A stretch of 6,712 bases of DNA from Sandaracinaceae bacterium (GTDB lineage Bacteria; Myxococcota_A; Polyangia; Polyangiales; JAFGIB01): the NCBI GenBank assembly GCA_017881145.1, contig JADGRG010000154.1, positions 1 to 6,712 on the forward strand, written 5' to 3'. The notes under the pieces are model-generated. The model was given only the letters and a program-made list of their open reading frames with translations. It was not told where the DNA came from and made no database searches. The position numbers were made by a program, and so were the translations under genes. This document shows positions 1 through 5,606 of the stretch, piece by piece (position 1 is the stretch's first letter; every line of letters begins with the position of its first letter).

Positions 1-479
1 CCCGGATCGATCGGAATGCCGACCCCGAGCTGGGCATCGAGCAGTGCATGACCGTCGAGCTTCACCTGGTCGGCCGCGGCCTGGTCTCGAACTGTCACTG
101 TGATGCGCCCGATGCGCGGGAGGATGTACGCCTCCAGCGTGGTCACCGACTGTTTGAGCGCTGCGTCAGCCTTGTCGTCGTGCTCCAGCTTGCGCAAGAG
201 CTCGGAAGCCTCGACGAGCTTGCCCAGCTCGTTCAAGGCACTGGCCAGGTTGTAGGCGATCACCGGTGAGTCGCGCAGTGAAAGTGCTCGCCGGAACCTG
301 TCTTCGGCGCCCGGCCAGTCGGCCTTCTCGGCGAGCGCGACGCCCTCCTCGAAGAGCGAACGCGCGGAGGCAGCACGACTCGCGTCAGGCTCGGACGACT
401 GCGCATGAGCGGATGGTGAAAGGAGCGGGCTAGCAACCAGTGCCAGAGTGAAAACGATGCGGGCGAAGGGTTTGGGCAT
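1..479 (-). CDS. Exported TPR protein with start of a PEGA-like region (3' end cut off by window)
   Basis: ATG at 479 opens a frame that is still open at base 1, giving 159 complete codons. Residues 1-26 are a clear Sec signal peptide: basic start (MPKPFAR), hydrophobic stretch, and an A-H-A site before QSSEPD, so the mature protein should be periplasmic or outer-envelope. Residues about 37-70 (SLFEEGVALAEKADWPGAEDRFRRAL) and 72-100 read as two TPR-type helical hairpins. From about 124 the sequence turns to beta strands (GRITVTV, then QVKLDG), which resembles the start of a PEGA domain; that assignment is tentative because the domain is cut. The gene begins 20 bases after the kinase stop and has no clear Shine-Dalgarno, so it is probably co-transcribed and translationally coupled with the kinase. 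Pairs of this type (PknB-like kinase next to a TPR/PEGA protein) are familiar in myxobacteria. The ligand or partner is unknown. Confidence 0.82.
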   Translation of the reverse strand, partial: MPKPFARIVFTLALVASPLLSPSAHAQSSEPDASRAASARSLFEEGVALAEKADWPGAEDRFRRALSLRDSPVIAYNLASALNELGKLVEASELLRKLEHDDKADAALKQSVTTLEAYILPRIGRITVTVRDQAAADQVKLDGHALLDAQLGVGIPIDP

Positions 480-499
480 GAGGCAACGGGCGGCTACGC

Positions 500-2209
500 T
501 CAGAAGTCGAGCTGGTGGTAGATCTTCTTCTTCGGCGTCGAGGCTTCGCTGCTCTTCTTCGGCGCAGCACTCGGCGCATGTGACTTTCCGCCGCCGATGG
601 CTGCGCGAGTGGTTGCTGCGTGCGAGCTCTGCGTGGAGCTGGCGGGCGTGCCCGTCGTGACCGCCGCGTGCGCAGCGCCGATCGCCTTGTCCGTCCGGAC
701 AGCTGCTCGTGGCGCGGGGGCTGTCGTTGCCGGTTGCGCGCTTGGCGTGGGCTGGGCCGCGGCACGCGGCGTCGCTACTGTGGGCGTGCTCGGGTCCGGC
801 GTGCTCGGCACTGGCCCCGTGGTCGGCGTAGGCCGGACGCTTGCAGCGGACGGCGGCGGCGTGGCTGCAGGCACGATCTGCACTGGCTGGTCGGCGTTGG
901 CGGCGGCGGGCTTCGAGGAAGAGGACGTGGCCATGAGGGCGACGATGACGACGACGACGATCAGCGCTGCACCTGCGGCCAGCGCCAGCCGCATGCGTTT
1001 GCGCGAGCGCTCGGCACTTTCTGCCTCCTGCGCCGAGTCAGCGAAGGGGTCGCTCGCAGCGCGCAGCTGCAGCTCCGTATGCTTGCCGTAAGCCGTGACT
1101 GGCGGCGGCGCATGGGCGACTTCCGTGCTCGCGTTTCCCAGCGTCGGCACGAGCGAGAGGAGCGTGTCGCGTAGTTCGAGCGCGCTCGCGAAGCGGCTCT
1201 CGGGCTTGGCTGCAAGCGCACGGGCGACCACGTCCGAGAGACCCTGGCCAAGCTCGGGTCGCAGCGATGCCAGAGGGGTCGGGCCCTGCGTCGTGATCGC
1301 CACCATCAGGTCGCCGATGTTGTCCTGGTTGAAGGGCAAGCGGCCGGCGAGCAGCGTGTAGAGGATGACCCCCATGCTGTAGATATCGCAGCGTCGGTCC
1401 AGGTTGTTGCGGCCGCGCAGCTGCTCCGGCGACATGTACCAGGGCGTGCCCACGATCATGCCAGGTTGGGTGAGTCGGTTCTGCTGGCCTTCCGGGCCGT
1501 CAGCAGCACCTAGTACTCCGGTGTCCTCGGACTTCTTCGAGATGCCGAAGTCGATCAGCTTGGGGAACGTTCCGTCGGCATCTTGGATGACGAAGATGTT
1601 CTCGGGCTTGAGGTCCCGATGCACCACACCAGCTTCGTGCACGGCGTGCAGTCCACGCAAGCAGTCGGCCACCAGATGCATGGCTTCCTTGGCGCTGAAC
1701 GCCGGGCCGTCATCGATGCGCTTGGCGAGCGACACGCCTTCCAGAAACTCCAACACCATGTAGTAAAGGCCATCGTCGGTGACACCGAAGTCGAAGACGT
1801 CCACCACGAAGCGGTGCTTGATCGATGCGACGGTGCGCGCCTCGGAGACGAAGCGCTCGGCGAGCGAGGGGTCGTTGCTGACTTGCGGGCGCAGGAACTT
1901 GACCGCAACGGTTCTGCCCAGGGCCTCGTGCACAGCCGCCCATACGGAGCCCATGCCGCCCTGGCCGATCTCGCGGGTCAGCCGGTATTTGTCCGCAATG
2001 ATGCGTCCGGGTTCCATTGATGGGTCAGGAGCAGCGGATGTAGATGCGGCGGAGGCGGTGGAAGCGGCCGAAGCGGCAGAAATCGGTTGTGCGCCACCCT
2101 GCAGCTTTCGGGTTCCGGTCTGCACCTCCGATTGTACCTGTATTTGCCGCGTATCCTGTGGCTTCGTTGCGTTGGTCACTGGCGTTGTCAAAGAGCGTGT
2201 GTGTGACAC
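500..2209 (-). CDS. Membrane-anchored PknB-type Ser/Thr protein kinase with Pro/Thr-rich tail
   Basis: About 569 residues, numbered from GTG at 2209. An Ala/Ser/Thr-rich, low-complexity leader (to about 62) precedes a complete Hanks-type kinase domain at about 75-352. Visible motifs: glycine loop GQGGMGSV (83-90), catalytic Lys104 in VAVK, helix-C Glu123, catalytic loop HRDLKPEN with Asp199, IDFG with Asp220, and GTPWYMSPEQ in the P+1 region. All catalytic residues are present, so it should be active. A single membrane helix at about 408-428 is preceded by a basic stop (RSRKRMR). After it come about 140 Pro/Thr/Ser/Ala-rich residues, predicted outside the cytoplasm, ending in a short basic patch and IYHQLDF. 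No PASTA or other sensor domain is recognisable in that tail. A TTG at 2215 lies in frame, but AGGA at 2218-2221 is 8 bases from the GTG and only 2 from the TTG, so GTG is preferred. An internal ATG just before the kinase domain is a third option. Substrate unknown. Confidence 0.9.
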   Translation of the reverse strand: MSHTRSLTTPVTNATKPQDTRQIQVQSEVQTGTRKLQGGAQPISAASAASTASAASTSAAPDPSMEPGRIIADKYRLTREIGQGGMGSVWAAVHEALGRTVAVKFLRPQVSNDPSLAERFVSEARTVASIKHRFVVDVFDFGVTDDGLYYMVLEFLEGVSLAKRIDDGPAFSAKEAMHLVADCLRGLHAVHEAGVVHRDLKPENIFVIQDADGTFPKLIDFGISKKSEDTGVLGAADGPEGQQNRLTQPGMIVGTPWYMSPEQLRGRNNLDRRCDIYSMGVILYTLLAGRLPFNQDNIGDLMVAITTQGPTPLASLRPELGQGLSDVVARALAAKPESRFASALELRDTLLSLVPTLGNASTEVAHAPPPVTAYGKHTELQLRAASDPFADSAQEAESAERSRKRMRLALAAGAALIVVVVIVALMATSSSSKPAAANADQPVQIVPAATPPPSAASVRPTPTTGPVPSTPDPSTPTVATPRAAAQPTPSAQPATTAPAPRAAVRTDKAIGAAHAAVTTGTPASSTQSSHAATTRAAIGGGKSHAPSAAPKKSSEASTPKKKIYHQLDF

Positions 2210-2213
2210 GCTC
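2193..2213 (-). repeat. Perfect inverted repeat over the kinase start codon
   Basis: Eight-base arms GAGCGTGT and ACACGCTC (2193-2200 and 2206-2213) are separated by five bases. In the kinase mRNA this would form an 8-bp hairpin with loop CACAC. The GTG start codon (2209-2207) lies in the 5' arm, just after the AGGA ribosome site. It could mask initiation, or as DNA serve as a protein-binding site; it could also be chance. The repeat is directly visible; its function is inferred. Confidence 0.45.
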
Positions 2214-2217
2214 AAAT

Positions 2218-2221
2218 TCCT
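2218..2221 (-). promoter_or_regulatory. Shine-Dalgarno AGGA choosing the kinase start
   Basis: On the minus strand AGGA is followed by eight bases (ATTTGAGC) and then GTG at 2209. The alternative TTG at 2215 would be only two bases away, too close for normal initiation. This is the reason for annotating the kinase from 2209. Confidence 0.55.
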
Positions 2222-2251
2222 ACATGCTGGCGAGTTTCAAGGCCTCTCTAA

Positions 2252-2267
2252 TGCAGTGGCCGAGCCT
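2252..2267 (-). promoter_or_regulatory. Candidate sigma-54-type promoter for kinase unit
   Basis: The minus strand reads AGGCTCG-GCCA-CTGCA, against the sigma-54 consensus TGGCACG-N4-TTGCA. The essential GG and GC doublets are exactly ten bases apart, and 9 of the 12 specified bases match. Initiation would fall near 2241, leaving a leader of about 30 bases before the kinase GTG with its ribosome site inside, which is a sensible layout. No activator site or activator gene is visible in the window, and such matches do occur by chance in GC-rich DNA. Confidence 0.3.
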
Positions 2268-2271
2268 CGGC
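2259..2271. repeat. Palindrome GCCGAG-C-CTCGGC in kinase promoter region
   Basis: Six-base perfect arms around a single central C. It overlaps the -24 half of the candidate sigma-54 site. The one-base centre is too small for an RNA hairpin loop using all pairs, so a dimeric regulator site is the more natural reading if it is functional. No regulator family can be assigned. Confidence 0.3.
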
Positions 2272-2308
2272 GTTTCCGTGACCGTCGCCCTACAACCAGG
2301 GATTAAGT

Positions 2309-2318
2309 GTATGCATAC
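2309..2318. repeat. 10-bp palindrome GTATGCATAC between hpt and kinase
   Basis: Perfect self-complementary decamer in the AT-richest part of the 175-base spacer between hpt and the kinase, about 55 bases upstream of the candidate promoter. It could be an operator or activator half of the kinase regulatory region. I could not find a well-spaced -35/-10 pair around it. The rest of the spacer shows no gene and no terminator-like stem with a T-run after hpt. Confidence 0.25.
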
Positions 2319-2384
2319 GACGCAAGCGAGCCCACGTCCGCGCTCCCAGTGCCCCTCTTACACTCAACCCGTGCGTCGTCGAGC

Positions 2385-2927
2385 CTAGCGCAGCGGACTG
2401 CTTCCGTCACTTGGGGTGAGCACGCCGAGGTAGGGTAGGTTGCGATAGCGCTGCGCGCAGTCGAGGCCGTAGCCAACCACGAAGACGTCTTCGATGGTGA
2501 AACCCAAGTAGTCGATGGGCACGGGCAATCGGGTGCGCGCCGGCTTGTGCAGGAGCGAGGCGAGCTTGAGCGAGGCCGGTGCGCGAGTGCGCAGCGTGTC
2601 GATCAGGAACTTCACCGTGAGGCCCGTGTCGACGATGTCCTCGACCAGGAGCACGTGCTTGCCTTCGACCGAGCGAGCTAGATCGTGGGTGATCTGCACG
2701 ACACCGGTCGAGCTGGTTTCGTCGCCGTAGGAGCGCACGCCGAAGAAATCGAGGGTGAGCGGCAAGGCCGTGGCACGCACCAAGTCCGCAGCGAAGATGA
2801 AGCTGCCGGCGAGCACGACCACCACCGTGAGATCTTTGTCCTGGTAGTCACGCTCGATGGCTGCTCCCAGCTCGCGCACGCGCGCTTGGACCGTTTCCGC
2901 ATCGATGAGCACACTGGGTTCGAGCAC
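2385..2927 (-). CDS. hpt: Hypoxanthine(-guanine) phosphoribosyltransferase
   Basis: 180 residues, the usual length for bacterial Hpt. It makes IMP (and usually GMP) from hypoxanthine/guanine and PRPP in cytoplasmic purine salvage. The PRPP-binding signature is intact at 93-104 (LLVEDIVDTGLT, with the Glu-Asp pair). The flexible active-site loop with the Ser-Tyr dipeptide is at 66-67 (RSYGDETSSTG), the base-stacking lysine motif LHKP at 127-130, and the conserved C-terminal block VVGYGLDCAQRYRNLPYLG at 150-168. The start is GTG at 2927: AGGAG at 2938-2942 lies ten bases upstream and the frame closes 15 bases upstream at the fliR stop, so there is no earlier start. The ribosome site directly follows that stop, so hpt should be co-transcribed and perhaps coupled with fliR. 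The common tilS/ftsH neighbours are absent. Purine preference cannot be settled by eye. Confidence 0.95.
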   Translation of the reverse strand: MLEPSVLIDAETVQARVRELGAAIERDYQDKDLTVVVVLAGSFIFAADLVRATALPLTLDFFGVRSYGDETSSTGVVQITHDLARSVEGKHVLLVEDIVDTGLTVKFLIDTLRTRAPASLKLASLLHKPARTRLPVPIDYLGFTIEDVFVVGYGLDCAQRYRNLPYLGVLTPSDGSSPLR

Positions 2928-2937
2928 GGGGTATGGG

Positions 2938-2942
2938 CTCCT
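2938..2942 (-). promoter_or_regulatory. Ribosome-binding site of hpt (AGGAG)
   Basis: AGGAG on the minus strand, immediately after the fliR TGA (2943-2945) and ten bases before the GTG at 2927. It fixes the non-ATG start of hpt and shows how tightly hpt is packed behind fliR. Confidence 0.65.
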
Positions 2943-3734
2943 TCAACCGAAGATCCGCAGCAGTGTTGCGGCTTCCGAAACGAAGACCCGCAGGGCCAAG
3001 GGCACTTCGGGCAGCACGAGCGAGGCGGTCAGCCCGATCACCGCAAGGCCGAGCACGGGTCGCAAGGGTCCCTGGACGAGCTGTGTGACCACCGGCTGCG
3101 CGATGCGCGAGAGCAGCCCCGTCGCGAGTGCGACGACGAAGAGGCACAAGATAACCGGTGCACTGAGCACGAGCGCCAGCGAAAGGGCTTTGCCAAAGAG
3201 CTGGGCCGCCGAAAGCAACGCGGGCAAGAGGCCGGTCGGCACTTGGCCCAAAGGGAAATGCTGCAGGGTGTCAGCGAAGCTCGAAAGCACGAGCAAGTGT
3301 CCACCGGCGGCGAAGAAGATGGAAAGCGCGGCGAAGCGATAGAGCAGGCCGAGCGGTGCTTCGGCTTCGGGTGTCGTGAACGCCGGTGTGAGCTCGGCGC
3401 CGCGCAGCGCATCGGCGAGGCTGGCTGTCCACGAGAACGCGTGCAGTGGCAGCGCCACGGCCCAAGCGAAAAGCACGCCGCGCGCAAGCTCGGGTAGACC
3501 AAGCAGCAAGAGCGAGGGCGCGAGCGTCAGGTCGGCTTGCGCGTGCAGCAGAGCCGTCGGCAAGAGCGTCAGGGTGAGTGCAAGGCCGAGCAGGAGCGAG
3601 ACCAGCCTGGGCGCGGCGCCGAGGCCGAGCAGGGGTGAGAGCAGGACCAGTGGCAAGACGCGCAGCGCGAGCAGAAGTGCGACGGAGAAGAGGTGCGAGC
3701 GGGCAGCCTCGTCGTCGAGCAAGACGGCGAGCAC
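2943..3734 (-). CDS. fliR: FliR/SctT family export-gate membrane protein
   Basis: 263 residues from GTG at 3734, matching the roughly 260 residues normal for FliR/SctT. The same frame is open up to 3944, but that extension overlaps all but 59 bases of fliQ and gives Arg-rich, non-membrane sequence, so it is rejected. Hydrophobic segments lie at about 14-34, 43-64, 72-100, 127-152, 184-208 and 224-247. Family-like features are the first segment RVLPLVLLSPLLG and the central APLGLLYRFAALSIFFAAGGHLL followed by a PLG loop. FliR/SctT joins FliP/SctR and FliQ/SctS in the inner-membrane export gate that passes substrates in flagellar and injectisome type III secretion. The start overlaps the fliQ stop as TAGTG, indicating translational coupling. 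Sequence alone does not settle flagellar versus non-flagellar; the symbol fliR is used for the family. Confidence 0.85.
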   Translation of the reverse strand: MLAVLLDDEAARSHLFSVALLLALRVLPLVLLSPLLGLGAAPRLVSLLLGLALTLTLLPTALLHAQADLTLAPSLLLLGLPELARGVLFAWAVALPLHAFSWTASLADALRGAELTPAFTTPEAEAPLGLLYRFAALSIFFAAGGHLLVLSSFADTLQHFPLGQVPTGLLPALLSAAQLFGKALSLALVLSAPVILCLFVVALATGLLSRIAQPVVTQLVQGPLRPVLGLAVIGLTASLVLPEVPLALRVFVSEAATLLRIFG

Positions 3735-4003
3735 TAGCGCGCGACCTCGACGATCTGGCGCAGGATGCGCGAGGATAAGTCTAGAAGCGGAGTGGTCATG
3801 GCGGCGCGGCTCGCGAGCAGCACGGCAGCCACCACGAAGAGCTTCGGCACGAAGGCCACACTGGCGTCGCTGGCTTGGGTCGCTGCTTGAAAGAAGCCGA
3901 CCAAAAGCCCGACCAAGAGGCACGCGACCACCGCAGGCGTGCACAGGGTCAGCGCAAGATGCAGTGCGTCCACCACCAGCGCCGTGAGTGCAGCGACGTC
4001 CAC
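3734..4003 (-). CDS. fliQ: FliQ/SctS family export-gate membrane protein
   Basis: 89 residues, exactly the family size. Two hydrophobic hairpin helices (about 12-38 and 50-70) flank the signature loop FFQAATQASDASVAFVPK (37-54), which parallels the QAATQ...L.FIPK loop of flagellar FliQ and is closer to it than to the QTVTQ...PFG loop typical of injectisome SctS. FliQ packs around the FliP/FliR core of the export gate in the cytoplasmic membrane. The start is GTG at 4003; an in-frame TAA lies 12 bases upstream, so no longer form exists. No strong Shine-Dalgarno precedes it. The TAG stop overlaps the GTG of fliR by one base. The usual upstream partner fliP/sctR is missing: a GYF-domain gene occupies that place. 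Confidence 0.9.
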   Translation of the reverse strand: MDVAALTALVVDALHLALTLCTPAVVACLLVGLLVGFFQAATQASDASVAFVPKLFVVAAVLLASRAAMTTPLLDLSSRILRQIVEVAR

Positions 4004-4052
4004 GCCGCGACGTTAGCGCGCGGCCTGCATGCCCACAAGACTTGCTGCCGAG

Positions 4053-4074
4053 CGTCGCGTCAGCAATCGCGACG
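4053..4074. repeat. Inverted repeat between GYF gene and fliQ
   Basis: Seven-base GC-rich arms CGTCGCG and CGCGACG enclose eight bases, inside the 120-base gap between the GYF gene stop (4124) and the fliQ start (4003). As RNA it could form a stable stem, but no T-run follows in either direction, so it is not a standard intrinsic terminator. It might protect a 3' end or separate expression of the two genes. The rest of the gap shows no gene or clear promoter. Confidence 0.25.
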
Positions 4075-4123
4075 AGCCTGCGCTAGCAGAGCGCGAGGCA
4101 GGCCGGTCTTGGGGCAGGCCCGT

Positions 4124-5503
4124 TCAGGCGCCAGGTTGGAAGACCACGGGGAAGCGCGTCTGCGCACCCTGGCCGGAGCTGGGGAAGCGCCACATGCGCA
4201 CGGTGCGCGTGATGCACTCATCCATGCCGGGCAAGCCTTTGCCGGTGGTCTTGACGCTGGTCACGTTGCCGGAGGGTGAGACTTCGATCTCGACGTCCAG
4301 GCGGACGGTTTCGTCGGAGCCGGCGCCGCGCAGCGCGGTCTCGTAGCAGCGCTGCAGGTTCTTGCGGCCGCGCAGCACCACGCCGGAAAGCTTCTCGGCG
4401 GTGAGCTGCCCGCCACTGCTCGTGCTGCCTTGCGCGGTGTCTGCCGTGGTGTGAATCGTCGACGGTCCTTGATCGAGGCCGCCTCCCATCCGCGCGAGCG
4501 TGGCCCTCTGCTCGTCGGTGAGCTGCTTGCCCTTGGTCTTGTCCCCAGGGGCCGGCGCTGGTGCGGCTGCCGCGGCCGTGGTTGGTCGACGAGTCCCCGC
4601 GCCATTCGACTGACCAGCGATGGCTTGCATGTCGAGCTGGATGACGTTGCCCTCGCCGTCGCGGGCCGCGTTCGGGTCGGCAGGAGCCTTGGCAGCTGTT
4701 GGCTGCGCTTCAGCCGCAGCGACCGGCGCCGTGCGCGCGTCTTGTTGCGTGGGCGGGGCGAGCACGCGCACGCCGAGGTAGGCACCGGCGGCCAGAATGA
4801 AAGCGCCACCGGCGACCAGCGTGAACATCGGTGCCCAGCCCAGGGGCTTGCCGCCAGCGGGCGCCGGGGCTGTGATCGGCTCGACCGTCACCGTTGACAC
4901 CAGCGGCTCGGGCGGCGCGGCGTATTCGGCCAGCGTCATGACCTGATGTCCGCCGATCGGCGCCATGTCCACACGCGCTGCTGGTTGCTGCACCGACGCG
5001 GGTGGCGGCGCCATGGCAGCTGGCGGCGGCGCGACCAGCGGTGCCGGCGCGCGAGGCTCACAGAGCATCGCGAGCTCCGGGATATGCCGTAGGGGCAACC
5101 AGTCATCCATGCCCTCGCGCCAAGCCAACGATTCGCGATCGACCGCGCCCGTGCTGACCTTGCGAGCCACTTCCTCGCGACGCATCGGTCCCACCGGCAC
5201 GTCGTTGATTGCCACGTGCCACTCATCGGCGGAGCGGGCGCCGCCCATGCCCAGGTCTGCGCTCGGGCTTCCGACCTGACGCTGAAAGTCAGCGCCGAGC
5301 GCCGACGGAACGGGCGCCGCGCCCAGGCTGGCGGCCGACATGGGCTGCGAGAGAGGCCGGCTCACGCTCCTGGTTCCACGCTCCGAACCGCGCACGACGA
5401 TCGGCTCGCCACACTGCTGACAAGTCATGCGCAGCGTCCGACCGGCCACCTTTTCGTCGGCGATCTGATACTTCGACTTGCAGTTGCGGCACAGGAACTT
5501 CAT
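4124..5503 (-). CDS. Zinc-ribbon / GYF_2 / TM / AgmX-like C-terminal domain protein
   Basis: 459 residues. An N-terminal zinc ribbon has Cys5, Cys8, Cys28 and Cys31 (CRNC and CQQC), like MJ0042-type fingers. A GYF_2 domain spans about 94-147 (EWHVAINDVPVGPM, then W128 and W135 in the REGMDDWLPL block). A Pro/Ala linker leads to one membrane helix at about 223-247, then a long low-complexity periplasmic region. The C-terminal domain at about 366-457 (VLRGRKNLQRCYETAL, VEIEVSPSGNVTSV, a W438-R439-F440 motif) looks like the TonB-like AgmX/PglI C-terminal domain; Cys386 and Cys430 could pair. The layout resembles Myxococcus GltJ/AgmX, a gliding-complex protein whose cytoplasmic finger and GYF domain contact polarity regulators. 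Paralogues are common in myxobacteria, so orthology is not claimed. The ATG at 5503 begins right at the finger, after an AGAGAGAG purine stretch at 5508-5515. Confidence 0.9.
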   Translation of the reverse strand: MKFLCRNCKSKYQIADEKVAGRTLRMTCQQCGEPIVVRGSERGTRSVSRPLSQPMSAASLGAAPVPSALGADFQRQVGSPSADLGMGGARSADEWHVAINDVPVGPMRREEVARKVSTGAVDRESLAWREGMDDWLPLRHIPELAMLCEPRAPAPLVAPPPAAMAPPPASVQQPAARVDMAPIGGHQVMTLAEYAAPPEPLVSTVTVEPITAPAPAGGKPLGWAPMFTLVAGGAFILAAGAYLGVRVLAPPTQQDARTAPVAAAEAQPTAAKAPADPNAARDGEGNVIQLDMQAIAGQSNGAGTRRPTTAAAAAPAPAPGDKTKGKQLTDEQRATLARMGGGLDQGPSTIHTTADTAQGSTSSGGQLTAEKLSGVVLRGRKNLQRCYETALRGAGSDETVRLDVEIEVSPSGNVTSVKTTGKGLPGMDECITRTVRMWRFPSSGQGAQTRFPVVFQPGA

Positions 5504-5606
5504 CGCACTCTCTCTGTCCAGCAGGCCGGCCGAAGCTCATCGCCCGCAGCGCGGCGCAGCATGACTCGCACTTCGAACCGATGATCTTGGTCGCGACCGG
5601 GCGCTC
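5504..5606. other. Spacer between receiver-TPR gene and GYF gene
   Basis: 103 bases with no gene. It contains two perfect short palindromes, GGTCGCGACC (5589-5598), ten bases past the receiver-TPR stop, and GGCCGGCC (5524-5531). Neither is followed by a T-run. I see no convincing promoter, so read-through from the upstream gene is possible but not shown. Confidence 0.4.

Noticed and set aside
597..1174. Overlapping plus-strand open frames antisense to the kinase tail
   Set aside because: They mirror the Pro/Thr/Ala low-complexity coding of the kinase and give Arg- or Ala-rich sequence with no recognisable features.
2044..2110. Tandem repeat or mobile-element trace in GCGG/GAAGC-like sequence
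   Set aside because: It is the low-complexity Ala/Ser/Thr leader of the kinase, with irregular units and no flanking direct repeats.
2210..2215. TTG at 2215 as kinase start
   Set aside because: Only two bases separate it from the AGGA ribosome site; the in-frame GTG at 2209 has a normal 8-base spacing. The difference is two residues.
2685..3497. Long plus-strand open frame (270 codons) antisense to hpt and fliR
   Set aside because: It runs antisense to two well-recognised genes, its product is an extremely polar His/Arg/Glu/Gln-rich sequence without domain features, and open antisense frames are expected at this GC content.
3735..3944. Extension of the fliR frame to an ATG at 3944 (333 residues)
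   Set aside because: The extra 70 residues overlap most of fliQ out of frame, are Arg/Gly-rich and unlike any FliR N-terminus. The GTG at 3734 gives the family length and the usual tight overlap.
4053..4074. Intrinsic terminator after the GYF gene
   Set aside because: The GC-rich stem is real, but no T-run follows it on the transcribed strand, so it is listed only as an inverted repeat.
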